DNA of 64,000 nt. Origin: Lacticaseibacillus absianus. Its GTDB lineage: Bacteria; Bacillota; Bacilli; Lactobacillales; Lactobacillaceae. The stretch covers positions 514,522-578,521 of the forward strand of contig NZ_JABEKX010000001.1 in the NCBI RefSeq assembly GCF_013407595.1, in the 5' to 3' direction. The position numbers and the translations under genes were made by a program. The notes under the pieces were generated by a model that saw only the letters and a list, made by a program, of their open reading frames with translations, did no database searches and was not told the DNA's origin. Positions within the stretch are counted from its first letter, which is position 1. Each line of letters starts with the position of its first letter. This document shows positions 34,743 through 44,935 of this stretch, one piece after another.

Positions 34743-37421
34743 ATGACAAAGAAAAAAGTGTACATCATCTCGCATAGTCATTGGGACCGTGAATGGTACA
34801 TGGGTTACGAGCAACACCACATGCGATTGATTAGCCTGATGGATGATCTATTTGATCTATTTGAGCATGACCCAGAATTCGATAGTTTTCATCTGGATGG
34901 ACAGACCATTATTTTGGACGATTACCTTAAGGTTCGGCCCGAAAAAAAAGACGAACTCGCAAAGTGGATCCGTCTGGGGAAGCTACGCGTTGGCCCGTTT
35001 TACATCCTGCAAGATGATTTTTTGATCAGTCCGGAAGCCAATGTGCGTAATACTCAGTATGGGTTGCGTGACGCCAAACGATGGGGGCAACCCGTTCCTT
35101 TGGGGTATTTCCCCGACACGTTCGGGAATATGGGTCAGACGGCGCAGATGATGACACTAGCAGGACTCGATACTGTTGCGTTCGGACGGGGCGTGACCCC
35201 AACCGGGTTGAATAACCAAGTGAGCCATGGCGATTTCGATTCGACTTACTCGGAGATGTGGTGGCAGGGGCCTGATGGGTCCAAAGTACTGGGGATCCTT
35301 TTTGCAAACTGGTATTCGAATGGGAATGAGATCCCCGTAGACCCCACCGAAGCAAAACGATACTGGGATCAAAAGTTGGCTGACGCAACGCGCTATGCCG
35401 CGACACCAGACCTGCTTTTTATGAATGGCGTGGATCACCAGCCGGTGCAGATGGATCTGAGTGCCGCGATCCGAACCGCCAACGCGTTGTACCCGGATTA
35501 TGAGTTCATCCATTCGAACTTTCCTGACTATATTCAGGCGCTGCGAGCCGATCTGCCCGCTCACCTTTCGACCATTCACGGTGAGCTAACTTCACAGGCA
35601 ACCGATGGGTGGTATACACTTGCCAATACGGCATCAAGTCGGGTTTACCTCAAACAGCAGAATACGAAAACCGAGCGACTGCTTGAAGATCAGGTCGAGC
35701 CCCTGCTTGCGCTAGCGGGAATGGCAACGACGGCTAACCAAGATAAGCTGGATTATGCATGGCGATTGTTGTTGCAGAATCACCCGCATGATAGTATTTG
35801 CGGCTGCTCGGTCGATCCGGTCCACGCGCGCATGATGACAAGATTTGCGGCAGCACAGCAGGTGGGTCAAAGCCTGAGCGAACAGGCTTTGCGTCACTTC
35901 GCGGATCAACTTGATACGACCGGGTTCAGTGCCGCCTCACACCCCTTTGTCTTATTGAATACGAGTGGGGTCACCAAGCAAGAAGCCGTGCAGGTCGAAG
36001 TTGAATTAGACCGGGCCTTGTTCAAGGACGGGGCCCCTCGAGAACAGTATGATCGGCTTCAGGCGAAGGCGGATAGACTACCCGCACTGCGAGTGGTCGA
36101 CGCGACTGGTCACGTGATCCCTGCCCGGATTTTGGCGCCATATGTGCGCTTCAACTACGAGCTGCCTGATCGCAGTTTTCGCGTTCCGTTCATGGGCTTG
36201 TACGTCACGGTTGAGGTTGCGGCACAGGTGCCAGCCTTTAGCTGGCGAACGTTGGCTGTCGTCGAAGGGGAGCCGCCTGTGTTGGATGCGCCACCAGCGT
36301 CTATGGCGATCACAGACCAGACGCTCACGGTTGCGCTGGAGGCTGACCACAGCGTGACCGTAACTGACAAAGTCACGGGGCATGTTTATCGAAACGCCTT
36401 GGTCGTCGAGGATACTGGTGATATTGGCAACGAGTATATCTATCGTCAATCACATGATCAGCTGACCATCACCGCCAAGGCGGGACAAGTCCGTCACGTT
36501 AAGACGGAAGTCACTGCGGCTGGTCAGCAACTGAGTTTTGACCTGACACTAACGATCCCGGCTAGTGCTGACCATCGGCTAGATTATGAGCGTCAGGCAA
36601 TGATCGACATCACTGAGCGAATCAGTGAACGGAGCAGCGAGTCCGTCACACTACCGTTGCATGTGACGTTGGCATTGGCTAACGATGCGCGCGTGCAAGT
36701 ACGGGTGACGGGGGATAATCACGCTCGGGATCATCGGCTGCGCGCAGTGATCGCGACTGGGCTTGAGACGACCACGCATCAAGCGGAATCGATCTACGAA
36801 GTTGTGACGCGGCCCAATGGCGTTGGGCCTAACTGGCGGAATCCCACGAATCCGCAACACCAACAAGCGTTTGTGACTGTTCACGATACACACCGCGGCG
36901 TCGTGGTCGGCAACTTTGGCCTTAACGAATATGAAGTCGGACCGCAGGGTGAATCGATTGCGCTGACCCTGTTACGTTGCGTGGGTGAGATGGGTGATTG
37001 GGGCTACTTCGCAACACCGGATGCACAGTGCCAAGGGGCATTTGATGCAGCGTTTTCACTTGCCTTCACGGATGGAAGCACTGCTGAGCAGCTGAGGGCA
37101 ATGCAGGCGGCCCGGGCGGATCAGGTCCCACTGATCAGCACACAGACAGGCCATCACTTGGGCCAACGGTCGACAGACGGCACGTACCTGACGGTCACGA
37201 ACGAGGCTTTTGCCGTGACCGCAACGCAACAGGTGGGCGCGACGATGATCGTTCGGGGCTATAACCTGACTGACCAGCAACAGCCAGTAGCGGTGCGCGT
37301 CGCGGGTCAGTCGGCCACAAGGCTGATGGATCTGGTCAATACGCCGCTATCACGACCCGTTGCGCAAGATCTGGGCCCAGCAGAGATCCGCACCTATGCG
37401 TTTGATCGACAGGGGGAATGA
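34743..37421 (+). CDS. GH38 alpha-mannosidase
   Basis: An 892-residue cytoplasmic GH38 retaining alpha-mannosidase. Zinc and catalytic residues are in ISHSHWDREWY (His12, Asp14) and GYFPDTFGNMGQ (nucleophile Asp125); the late NHPHDSICGC is also diagnostic. ATG 34743 has GGTGGAGG at proper spacing, whereas the TTG 21 bases earlier lies before that site. In other Firmicutes this group cleaves alpha-1,3-mannose of N-glycans. It overlaps GH20 by 4 bases (ATGA). Confidence 0.95.
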   Translation: MTKKKVYIISHSHWDREWYMGYEQHHMRLISLMDDLFDLFEHDPEFDSFHLDGQTIILDDYLKVRPEKKDELAKWIRLGKLRVGPFYILQDDFLISPEANVRNTQYGLRDAKRWGQPVPLGYFPDTFGNMGQTAQMMTLAGLDTVAFGRGVTPTGLNNQVSHGDFDSTYSEMWWQGPDGSKVLGILFANWYSNGNEIPVDPTEAKRYWDQKLADATRYAATPDLLFMNGVDHQPVQMDLSAAIRTANALYPDYEFIHSNFPDYIQALRADLPAHLSTIHGELTSQATDGWYTLANTASSRVYLKQQNTKTERLLEDQVEPLLALAGMATTANQDKLDYAWRLLLQNHPHDSICGCSVDPVHARMMTRFAAAQQVGQSLSEQALRHFADQLDTTGFSAASHPFVLLNTSGVTKQEAVQVEVELDRALFKDGAPREQYDRLQAKADRLPALRVVDATGHVIPARILAPYVRFNYELPDRSFRVPFMGLYVTVEVAAQVPAFSWRTLAVVEGEPPVLDAPPASMAITDQTLTVALEADHSVTVTDKVTGHVYRNALVVEDTGDIGNEYIYRQSHDQLTITAKAGQVRHVKTEVTAAGQQLSFDLTLTIPASADHRLDYERQAMIDITERISERSSESVTLPLHVTLALANDARVQVRVTGDNHARDHRLRAVIATGLETTTHQAESIYEVVTRPNGVGPNWRNPTNPQHQQAFVTVHDTHRGVVVGNFGLNEYEVGPQGESIALTLLRCVGEMGDWGYFATPDAQCQGAFDAAFSLAFTDGSTAEQLRAMQAARADQVPLISTQTGHHLGQRSTDGTYLTVTNEAFAVTATQQVGATMIVRGYNLTDQQQPVAVRVAGQSATRLMDLVNTPLSRPVAQDLGPAEIRTYAFDRQGE

Positions 37422-39277
37422 AGACTATGATCGAATGGATCGGACTTCCTGAGCAGTACACGACTGCCGTTGAACTGATCGCGGCGCAATATCACACCGA
37501 TCGAATTCAGGCACAGGTCAGCGTCAGTCAGGACGCGCCCGGATTGACCATCACACGTGAGGGCACTCAAGGCACACTCAGGTATGGCAGCGCACACGAC
37601 TTGATGCGGGCCGTGACGCTTTGGCTCGGACATGCGCAACAGACTCAGACATTTGAACTGAGCGAGACCCCCGCGATGGATGAGGTGGGGGTGATGATCG
37701 ACCTCGCGCGTAACGGTGTGTTGACAGTCGAGACGCTTAAGCAGGTGATCATTCGGCTTGCGAGTCTTGGGTACACTGAACTATGGCTGTATTTAGAAGA
37801 CTGTTTTGAGATCCCTAAGGAGCCTTATTTTGGGCATTTGCGTGGCCGCTACAGCCAAGAAGATCTGCATGCGCTGGCGCTCTTTGCAGATCAGTTCGGC
37901 CTTCGCCTGGTGCCTGCGATCCAGACACTCGCACACTTGCAGAACGCCTTGAAGTGGACGGCGTTTGAGCGTATTAAAGATACACCTGACGTTTTATGGG
38001 TCGAGAAGCCAGAGACGACCACCTTTATACGGGCCATGTTGAAGGCTGCGACGGCACCGTTTTTGACGAATAAAATCCATATTGGCATGGATGAGGCATA
38101 TGGCTTAGGACACGGGAACCGGCTGTATCATGAGGGGTACGTGGATCAAGCGACACTGATCCAGGCCCACCTGCGAACCGTCAGCGGCTTGTGCTCGGAG
38201 TTGGGGCTAGTGCCTTACATGTGGAGCGATATGTGGTTCACGATTGCCAGCCCGCAGAATACGATGTATGACGAATCGGTGCATTTTGATCCCGCCTTCG
38301 TGGCTCAGATCCCGCCGGTTGGACAAGTGTATTGGGACTATTACCACGAGGACGTCGCAACGTACGAGAAGCGTTTGGCTCAGCATTTCGAGCTGAAGCA
38401 ACCGATCGTTTATGCGGGTGGCTTGTGGACGTGGTCAGGGCTTGCCCCACACCAAGAAAAAATGCTGCAGTCAGTTCAAGCTGGGATGACTGGCGCCAAA
38501 GCGGCAGGCGTGAGACAGGCGATCGCGACGATGTGGTTCGATGATGGCGCAGAGACGCCGATGGCAGCGAGCTGGTTGGGCCTTCAGACCTTTATTGAAT
38601 ATCAGTATCACGATACCGTCTCGCTCGCATATTTGGCGCAGCAGTTCAGGCTTATGCAGGGTGAATCTGCAGCTGCCTTTCAGCTACTGGATGATTTCGA
38701 TCATCTGACTGGCGCGCCCGCCAATCTGACAGGAGAGAACCCGAGCAAGCTACTCTTGTATGAGGATCTTATGCTCCAAAAATATGTCGTCAATCTTCGC
38801 CCGTTCGATCTAGAAACACACTATACGCGGTTAGCTGCAAAACTGAGCAATGCATCAACGACTGCAGACTCGCGGCTGTTATTCGACTACTACCGCGAGT
38901 TGGCGTTGGCCTTAGCCAAGAAGGCGCGGGCATTACAGCAACTCAAAACGCTGCCGAGCGAAGGGGTCGGTGCAGTGGCGGACGTGAAAGCGGCGCTTGT
39001 TGCGTACAAGGATCAGTTGGGCGTCATGATCCGAACGTATCGGGCGGTTTGGCATCGAGAACGGCGTGGCAACGGGTACGAGGTGATGGACATTCGGTTA
39101 GGGGGTCAACTGGAACGCGTCGACACTGTGCTTTGGCGACTTGAAGAGTTGGCGGCTGGCCGAGATGACCTTGCTGAGCTGCAGGCGCCGGAATTGTTGG
39201 CGGATAAGTGGACCACCGGCCCGGTCGGCCACGGTCTGTACATGCAGATTGCCAGCGCTTGCGATCTATCGCATTGA
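37418..39277 (+). CDS. GH20 beta-N-acetylhexosaminidase (GH20C-like)
   Basis: A 619-residue intracellular GH20 enzyme. The catalytic Asp-Glu pair is in HIGMDEAYG (Asp225-Glu226), and VGVMIDLARNG starts the TIM barrel after a small N-terminal domain. A long helical C-terminal region (about 430-610) is as in GH20C of streptococci. Absence of a signal or anchor separates it from surface StrH. ATG 37418 overlaps the GH38 stop; ATG 37427 has slightly better spacing from AGGGGG. It would remove terminal GlcNAc from imported N-glycan arms or process the chitobiose end. Confidence 0.88.
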   Translation: MKTMIEWIGLPEQYTTAVELIAAQYHTDRIQAQVSVSQDAPGLTITREGTQGTLRYGSAHDLMRAVTLWLGHAQQTQTFELSETPAMDEVGVMIDLARNGVLTVETLKQVIIRLASLGYTELWLYLEDCFEIPKEPYFGHLRGRYSQEDLHALALFADQFGLRLVPAIQTLAHLQNALKWTAFERIKDTPDVLWVEKPETTTFIRAMLKAATAPFLTNKIHIGMDEAYGLGHGNRLYHEGYVDQATLIQAHLRTVSGLCSELGLVPYMWSDMWFTIASPQNTMYDESVHFDPAFVAQIPPVGQVYWDYYHEDVATYEKRLAQHFELKQPIVYAGGLWTWSGLAPHQEKMLQSVQAGMTGAKAAGVRQAIATMWFDDGAETPMAASWLGLQTFIEYQYHDTVSLAYLAQQFRLMQGESAAAFQLLDDFDHLTGAPANLTGENPSKLLLYEDLMLQKYVVNLRPFDLETHYTRLAAKLSNASTTADSRLLFDYYRELALALAKKARALQQLKTLPSEGVGAVADVKAALVAYKDQLGVMIRTYRAVWHRERRGNGYEVMDIRLGGQLERVDTVLWRLEELAAGRDDLAELQAPELLADKWTTGPVGHGLYMQIASACDLSH

Positions 39278-39339
39278 ATGCGCGCTGACGAATCGGCTGT
39301 TTGTTTTTGAGCCTGAGACATCAAGCGGTTATCGCCAAG

Positions 39340-39397
39340 CGTATAAGCGCCCCCTGTAAAACCGAACTTAGGTTTTTGCAGGGGGCGCGCTTATGCG
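39340..39397 (+). terminator. Long hairpin after the GH20 gene
   Basis: GCGCCCCCTGTAAAACC pairs with GGTTTTTGCAGGGGGCGC around GAACTTA, extended outward by CGTATAAGC/GCTTATGCG. The stem is exceptionally stable but has no trailing T run, so it may be a terminator, an mRNA-stabilising structure or a palindromic repeat. Confidence 0.5.
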
Positions 39398-39620
39398 GCG
39401 TACTGCCCGCCCGAACGCAGTGGGTGACGGGTAACTAGGCGCGTGAAAGGGTCGAGGCATGATTAACGGCCCAGGACTAGTCGGGCATCCACTGTGGGTC
39501 GTTCCTGATGTGGCGCCCCTTTTTGAGTGATGTCGTGATGACCAGCTCGGTAGCGGCAGTGGTGGCTTGCGAGCGGTCGGATCGTCTGAGTGGTCTGCCC
39601 GCTAAAAAAGGCGTGAAAAC
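39398..39620. other. Intergenic region before the ABC importer, no gene
   Basis: About 220 bases without a frame that has a start, ribosome binding site and recognisable product. It may be a remnant of a lost gene. In the pneumococcal locus a ROK-family gene sits among these enzymes, but I see no trace of it here. Confidence 0.35.
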
Positions 39621-39625
39621 AAAAT

Positions 39626-39701
39626 ATTAGGTGAACGTCCTTTAATTAGGAGAGAAAGTCCTAAACTAAGTTGATTGTCGCATCGTTGGAAAACGCTTAC
39701 C
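39626..39701 (+). promoter_or_regulatory. Candidate response-regulator repeats and cre-like site upstream of the importer
   Basis: ATTAGG...GTCCT (39626-39641) is repeated as ATTAGG...GTCCT (39645-39662); the GTCCT halves are 21 bp apart, two helical turns, as AraC-type regulators (YesN) prefer. Each unit is also a dyad (TTAGGA/TCCTAA). GGAAAACGCTTACC (39688-39701) resembles a cre site with two end mismatches. No convincing -35/-10 pair was found, which fits an activator-dependent promoter. Confidence 0.45.
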
Positions 39702-39734
39702 ATTAATTCATAAAGAGAGAAAGGAGGGGAGACG

Positions 39735-40712
39735 ATGACACAAGATGTGGTTGTCGGGGAAACCGCTCCGCGGCCGAAGAAAAAAACTAACTTTTTCCAG
39801 CGGCTTTGGGCGAATCGAATCTTTCTACTACTGGTTGCACCGGGCACGATATTCCTGATCGTATTCTTCTATATTCCGGTACTTGCTAACGTTGTTGCAT
39901 TTCAAAACTTTCAATACTCTGATCAGGGATTCTTGTATAGTCTGTTCCATAGCCCGTGGGTCGGCTTCCAAAACTTTGAGTTCTTCTTCAAGTCTGCAGA
40001 TTTTTGGATCGTCCTTCGTAATACGGTCGGATACAACATGATCTTCCTGCTAATGAACTTCTTCTTCGCGATCTTCTTTGGGATCGTGATGAGTCAGTTG
40101 CGTAACGCCAGGTTATTGAAGGTGTACCAGACGTCCATGCTGTTCCCGTATTTCCTTTCATGGGCAATCCTCGCATACTTCGTCTATGCATTCTTGAGCA
40201 CCGACAAAGGGATCCTGAATCAGCTGATTCAAGCAATGGGCGGTAAGCCGATCGATTTTTATAACACGCCGGCGGTCTGGCCGTTCATTCTAATTTTCTT
40301 GGGCGTTTGGAAGGGCATCGGGTACAACAGTATTCTATACTTTGCGACAGCCATGGGGATCGATCCATCGTACTATGACGCCGCAATGATGGATGGTGCC
40401 AGCAAGTGGCAACAGATCAAGAACGTGACGTTGCCGCATATTCTACCCGTTGCAGTGTTGATGCTTATCCTGAATATCGGCGGGATCTTCCGTAGCGACT
40501 TTGGACTGTTTTATCTGATTCCAAGGGGCTCCGGGACGCTGATCAACGTCACGCAAACCTTCGATACGTACATTTATCGAGCGCTGACAACGACCAATGA
40601 TATTGGGATGTCGACTGCTGCCGGATTGATGCAATCTGTTATTGGGGCGATGTTGATCGTTGTTTCAAACTGGGTCGTTCGACACGTTGAACCTGAATCT
40701 GCACTATTTTAG
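39735..40712 (+). CDS. ABC oligosaccharide importer permease (LplB type)
   Basis: A 325-residue permease with six helices and a short charged N-terminal tail. The EAA loop is YDAAMMDGASKWQQIKNVTLP (about residues 217-237). The LplB/YtcP pairing with a large lipoprotein is the CUT1 subgroup that takes up large oligosaccharides; the pneumococcal N-glycan importer NgtS-NgtP1-NgtP2 belongs here. GAAAGGAGGGGA precedes ATG 39735. There is no ATPase gene in the operon. Confidence 0.92.
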   Translation: MTQDVVVGETAPRPKKKTNFFQRLWANRIFLLLVAPGTIFLIVFFYIPVLANVVAFQNFQYSDQGFLYSLFHSPWVGFQNFEFFFKSADFWIVLRNTVGYNMIFLLMNFFFAIFFGIVMSQLRNARLLKVYQTSMLFPYFLSWAILAYFVYAFLSTDKGILNQLIQAMGGKPIDFYNTPAVWPFILIFLGVWKGIGYNSILYFATAMGIDPSYYDAAMMDGASKWQQIKNVTLPHILPVAVLMLILNIGGIFRSDFGLFYLIPRGSGTLINVTQTFDTYIYRALTTTNDIGMSTAAGLMQSVIGAMLIVVSNWVVRHVEPESALF

Positions 40713-40724
40713 GAGGTGACGCCA

Positions 40725-41645
40725 GTGCGTAATAAAAAACACATTTCAGCAGTTGAGATTCGCAAGTTTGGGGCTGGCGCCAACCTGTTCTTCAACATCT
40801 TTTTGGCCGTTTTTGCACTGAGTTGTGTCCTGCCGTTCTTCTTCATCATCATTTTATCGTTGACGAAGGAATCCGACATCACACTGTATGGTTATCAGTT
40901 CTGGCCGAAACATTTTGTCCTCAGCAGTTATAGCTACTTAGCTAAAATGGGCCACCAAGTGATCGTTTCCTTCGGCGTGTCGGTTTTCGTTACCGTAGTG
41001 GGGACACTGATGAATAGTCTGTTCAGTTCGACCTATGCTTACGCGATTTCACGATCAGATTTTCTGTATGCACGATTTTTCACCATTTTTGCTTTGATCT
41101 CGATGCTGTTTGTGCCTGGGATGGTCCCGACGTACTTAGTTGTGACGCAGATGTTACACTTGCAGGATAACATCTGGGCACTGATCTTGCCGATGTCTTT
41201 CGGGGTCTATAACGTGCTGATCATGCGGACGTTCTTCAAGACCTCGATCCCAGAGGCGATCATTGATTCGGCTAGAATAGATGGCGCGGGAGAACTACGG
41301 ATCTTCCGGAGCATTGTCATCCCGCTAGCGATCCCTGGCGTCGCGACGATCTCGCTGTTTTCGGCGTTAGGCTACTGGAACGACTGGATGAACGCCTTGC
41401 TTTATACGAACAGCGATAACGTGACGCCGTTGCAGTATTTGTTGGTCAAGATCGCGAATAACATTCAGTACATGGCCCAGCAAATGTCCAGTGGTGGTTC
41501 AGCGGCCATGGCCGGCGCTAATCTGCCGACGGAAGGGATGCGCTTTGCAGTTGTCGTCGTGGCAACGTTACCGATCGCGCTGACCTATCCGTTCTTCCAG
41601 AAATACTTTGTCAAGGGAATGACGATTGGTGGGGTCAAAGGCTGA
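40725..41645 (+). CDS. ABC oligosaccharide importer permease (YtcP type)
   Basis: A 306-residue permease starting at GTG 40725. AGGAGGTGA lies 5 bases upstream, and the earlier GTG 40716 falls inside that site, so it is not the start. There are six helices, with the EAA loop IIDSARIDGAGELRIFRSIVIP (about 185-206) and a C-terminal YFVKGMTIGGVKG end typical of YtcP proteins. It pairs with the LplB-type permease 12 bases upstream. Confidence 0.92.
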   Translation: MRNKKHISAVEIRKFGAGANLFFNIFLAVFALSCVLPFFFIIILSLTKESDITLYGYQFWPKHFVLSSYSYLAKMGHQVIVSFGVSVFVTVVGTLMNSLFSSTYAYAISRSDFLYARFFTIFALISMLFVPGMVPTYLVVTQMLHLQDNIWALILPMSFGVYNVLIMRTFFKTSIPEAIIDSARIDGAGELRIFRSIVIPLAIPGVATISLFSALGYWNDWMNALLYTNSDNVTPLQYLLVKIANNIQYMAQQMSSGGSAAMAGANLPTEGMRFAVVVVATLPIALTYPFFQKYFVKGMTIGGVKG

Positions 41646-41719
41646 TTTAGGGGTTGACCGCCACGCGCTTGGAAGACTCATGTTGATCTCAATAATATAG
41701 GTTTGGGGAGGAAAGAATT

Positions 41720-43189
41720 ATGAACAAATGGTTTAAGGGGTTGGCCCTGGCCGGGGTTGCGAGTGCAAGTGTACTTGCGCTGGCTGCCTGCAGTAATAGT
41801 TCTAGCGGTTCCGGCGACGGCGCTACGACGACCGTCTCCATGTATATGCCTGGCGATAAGCCGAAGAACTACGATGCGTTGATCAAGAAAGCAAACGCCG
41901 AGATCCATAAGACGTATAAGAACATCGACGTGAAGATGACCTTCATTGGCTGGGGCGATTACACCCAGAAGTACAATGTTATGGTGACATCCGGCGACAG
42001 CTACGACCTCGCCTTCGCTCAGAACTATGTGAATAACGCTTCTAAAGGCGCCTATGCCGATATGACGGATCTGCTCAAAAAAGACGCCAAGAAGGCGTAC
42101 GATACCGTTGATCCAGCCTACTGGCGTGGTCTGACCGTCAACGGCAAAGTCTATGGTTTCCCGATCAATGCAAATGTGTTTGCGTCTAACTCGCTGACTT
42201 TCAATGACTATTTTGTCAAGAAATACAATCTAGACATCTCCGAGATCAAGTCTTACGCCGATATGGAGGATGTGTTGGCTAAGTTCCACAAATCGGAGCC
42301 AGGCGTTGCGGCCTTTGCGATCGGCAAGGACTACAAGGCGTCTCCACGGCATATGGACTTCCCACTGGGGAACGGATTGCCGTTTGCGATCGATTCAAGC
42401 GGTAAGAACACGAAGGTCGTTAATGCCTACGATACGGATGAAGTGCAGGGGATCCTCAAGACGTTGCACAGCTATTATCTGAAGGGGTATATCCCACAAG
42501 ACGCGGCTACGGCAACGACGCAGTATAACTTGCAGGATAACACGTGGTTCGTCCGTCAAGAGACGAATGGTCCTTTCGACTACGGGGCAACTGCATTGAT
42601 CAACTCTGCGGGTGGCAAGAAGATGACGGTCAAGCCGATCACCGATCCGTACAAGTCCACTGCCCAGGCACAAGTCGCGGTTTGGTCTATCTCGAAGACG
42701 TCCAAGCACAAGACCGAAGCGATGAAGGTCTTGAACCTGCTCAACACGGATAAGAAGCTCCTGAACAACATCGTTTGGGGGATCCAAGGGCAACAGTGGA
42801 ACTTCACGGATGAGGCCAACGGTAAGATTAAGACGACCAGCAAGTACCAGCCTGGCTACTTCATCGGCGCTTGGATGATGGGGAACAATAAGATCCTTTA
42901 CACGCAAGATAGTGTAACGGATGCGCAGGTCAAGGAACGCGATGAGAGTATTGCAGCGGCCAAAGAGTCAGCTTCCCTTGGATTCAATCCCGACACAACG
43001 GCGCTGAAGACCGAAGTGACGAACTTGTCTAACGTGATGAGCAAATACCTTGATATTCTCAACACAGGGACTGCGGATCCTGTTCCGACCATCAAGAAGA
43101 TGGATGCTGAACTTAAGACCGCAGGCTACGATAAGGTTCAAAAAGAGTTGCAGAAACAGTATGACGCCTTTCTTGCCAACAAGGATTAA
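41720..43189 (+). CDS. Large oligosaccharide-binding lipoprotein of the LplB/YtcP importer
   Basis: A 489-residue lipoprotein, lipobox ALAAC (Cys24). Its mature domain is typical of LipO/NgtS-like binders: VSMYMPGDKPKNYDAL opening, WRGLTVNGKVYGFPINANVF, and a C-terminal DUF3502-like segment near NLSNVMSKYLDILNTG. The large size suits big ligands such as N-glycans. A weak promoter (TTGGAA 41669, TAATAT 41693, 18-bp spacer) may raise its expression over the permeases. A terminator follows 22 bases after the stop. Confidence 0.9.
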   Translation: MNKWFKGLALAGVASASVLALAACSNSSSGSGDGATTTVSMYMPGDKPKNYDALIKKANAEIHKTYKNIDVKMTFIGWGDYTQKYNVMVTSGDSYDLAFAQNYVNNASKGAYADMTDLLKKDAKKAYDTVDPAYWRGLTVNGKVYGFPINANVFASNSLTFNDYFVKKYNLDISEIKSYADMEDVLAKFHKSEPGVAAFAIGKDYKASPRHMDFPLGNGLPFAIDSSGKNTKVVNAYDTDEVQGILKTLHSYYLKGYIPQDAATATTQYNLQDNTWFVRQETNGPFDYGATALINSAGGKKMTVKPITDPYKSTAQAQVAVWSISKTSKHKTEAMKVLNLLNTDKKLLNNIVWGIQGQQWNFTDEANGKIKTTSKYQPGYFIGAWMMGNNKILYTQDSVTDAQVKERDESIAAAKESASLGFNPDTTALKTEVTNLSNVMSKYLDILNTGTADPVPTIKKMDAELKTAGYDKVQKELQKQYDAFLANKD

Positions 43190-43211
43190 GCGTTGCAAAC
43201 TTTATTGGGCG

Positions 43212-43241
43212 GAGTTGGGGCGGCGTGCCCCAGCTCTTTTT
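43212..43241 (+). terminator. Rho-independent terminator after the binding lipoprotein
   Basis: GAGTTGGGGC pairs with GCCCCAGCTC (one G-T pair) around a 5-base loop, followed by five T residues. It probably limits read-through to GH13 copy 2. Confidence 0.85.
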
Positions 43242-43282
43242 GTGTCAACGCGGGTGAACCCTAACGCAAAAGGAGGGAGAAA

Positions 43283-44908
43283 ATGCGGCAACATTGGTGG
43301 CAATCAGCGGTTGTGTATCAGATCTATCCGCGCAGTTTTCAGGACAGTGACGGTGACGGAATTGGGGACCTGAACGGAATTATCTCGCGGCTCGATTATT
43401 TGCAGCAGCTGGGGATTGGTGCGATATGGCTCAGTCCGGTGTACCGCAGTCCGAGTGCCGATAATGGGTATGATATTGCGGATTACCAGGCGATCGATCC
43501 GTTGTTCGGGACGATGGCAGATATGGATCGGTTGATCCTTGAGGCAGGGAAGCGTGGCATTCGACTGATCATGGATCTGGTCGTTAATCATACAAGCGAT
43601 GAGCATCCTTGGTTTGTTGCCGCCCGGCAGGATCCGAATGCAGAGACGCGAGACTACTACATCTGGGCAGACCCCGTCGATGGACACGAGCCGAATGCAC
43701 TGACTTCGGGTTTTACCGGCGGCTCGGCGTGGGAGTTTGACGAGCGTAGCGGTCAGTACTTCTTACACCTCTTTTCGCGTCAACAGATCGATTTGAACTG
43801 GGCGTCACCAGCCCTTCGACAAGCGGTTTATCAGATGATGAATTTTTGGATAGATCGCGGAATCGCGGGCTTTCGCCTAGACGTTGTCGATATGATCGGC
43901 AAGGACTGGTGTCATAATGGTGTCGTCAACGGCCCGCATTTGCATGAGTACCTTCACGAGATGAATCGCAAGACGTGGCGAGACCGTGATTTTTTGACCG
44001 TGGGTGAAGCGTGGAGTGCAGACCCAGAATTGGCGCGAGGATACAGTGATCCGCAAAATCAGGAGCTTTCGATGATCTTTCAGTTCGGCTTTACCTGGGC
44101 GGATCGGGTGCTTGGCGGTGCGAAGTGGGAGACCCAACCGCTTGATATTGTTGCGTTGAAGCAGGCCCTCTTTGAGAATCAGTGGGCGATGGCGTCAGCG
44201 GGTTGGCCGAGTCTTTTTTGGAGTAACCATGATTTGCCACGAGCAGTGACGCGCTATGGTCAGAATTGTCCGGTGGCCGCCAAGATGCTAGCGATCGTTT
44301 TGCACGGGCTGCGCGGGACGCCCTTCATCTATCAGGGTGAGGAGTTGGGGATGACGAGTGCCATGTCGGAGACAATCGAAACGGTCGATGACGTGGAGGC
44401 AAGGGCGATCTACCGACAGCTGCGGAAGCGTGGTGAATCTGCCGGTCAGGCGATGGCCAAGCTCAATGTCTTTAACCGTGATCAGGCACGCACTCCGATG
44501 CAATGGGATGCGACCCCTAAGGCGGGCTTCACGACAGGAACGCCTTGGTTGGCGATCAACGCGGATCATACGCAGGTCAATGCTGCCGCTGAGGTGGGGG
44601 CCGCTGATTCTGTCTGGGCGACTTACCGCCAGTTAATTGCGTTGAGACGTCACAGTCCAATCCTTCAGACTGGGACATTCGGCGCACTTGAGGGGGACCC
44701 GGAGCAGATCATTGCGTACACGCGGTCGTTGGGCGAAGAGCGCTGGCTGATTGTCGCTAATTTCGCTGAGACGCCAATTTCAACGACCTTAGCCTCACCG
44801 GCAATGCACCTCGACCGCTATCTGATCTCCAATTATGCGTTGCCTGAGTCGGAGGTACCCACGCTCAGGTTGAGACCGTACGAAGCATTTATCGCGAGGC
44901 TGAAGTGA
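43283..44908 (+). CDS. GH13 alpha-glucosidase, oligo-1,6-glucosidase type (copy 2)
   Basis: A 541-residue cytoplasmic GH13 enzyme with nucleophile Asp200 (GFRLDVVD), acid/base in TVGEAW and third Asp in SNHDLP. Val follows the nucleophile, as in alpha-1,6-specific members. AAAGGAGGGAG precedes ATG 43283. It is separated from the importer by a terminator and from yesL by 63 bases. Its role within an N-glycan locus is not obvious; it may act on co-imported alpha-glucosides. Confidence 0.9.
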   Translation: MRQHWWQSAVVYQIYPRSFQDSDGDGIGDLNGIISRLDYLQQLGIGAIWLSPVYRSPSADNGYDIADYQAIDPLFGTMADMDRLILEAGKRGIRLIMDLVVNHTSDEHPWFVAARQDPNAETRDYYIWADPVDGHEPNALTSGFTGGSAWEFDERSGQYFLHLFSRQQIDLNWASPALRQAVYQMMNFWIDRGIAGFRLDVVDMIGKDWCHNGVVNGPHLHEYLHEMNRKTWRDRDFLTVGEAWSADPELARGYSDPQNQELSMIFQFGFTWADRVLGGAKWETQPLDIVALKQALFENQWAMASAGWPSLFWSNHDLPRAVTRYGQNCPVAAKMLAIVLHGLRGTPFIYQGEELGMTSAMSETIETVDDVEARAIYRQLRKRGESAGQAMAKLNVFNRDQARTPMQWDATPKAGFTTGTPWLAINADHTQVNAAAEVGAADSVWATYRQLIALRRHSPILQTGTFGALEGDPEQIIAYTRSLGEERWLIVANFAETPISTTLASPAMHLDRYLISNYALPESEVPTLRLRPYEAFIARLK

Positions 44909-44935
44909 GGCATGTCTGCCTCGACCGGCAATTTT

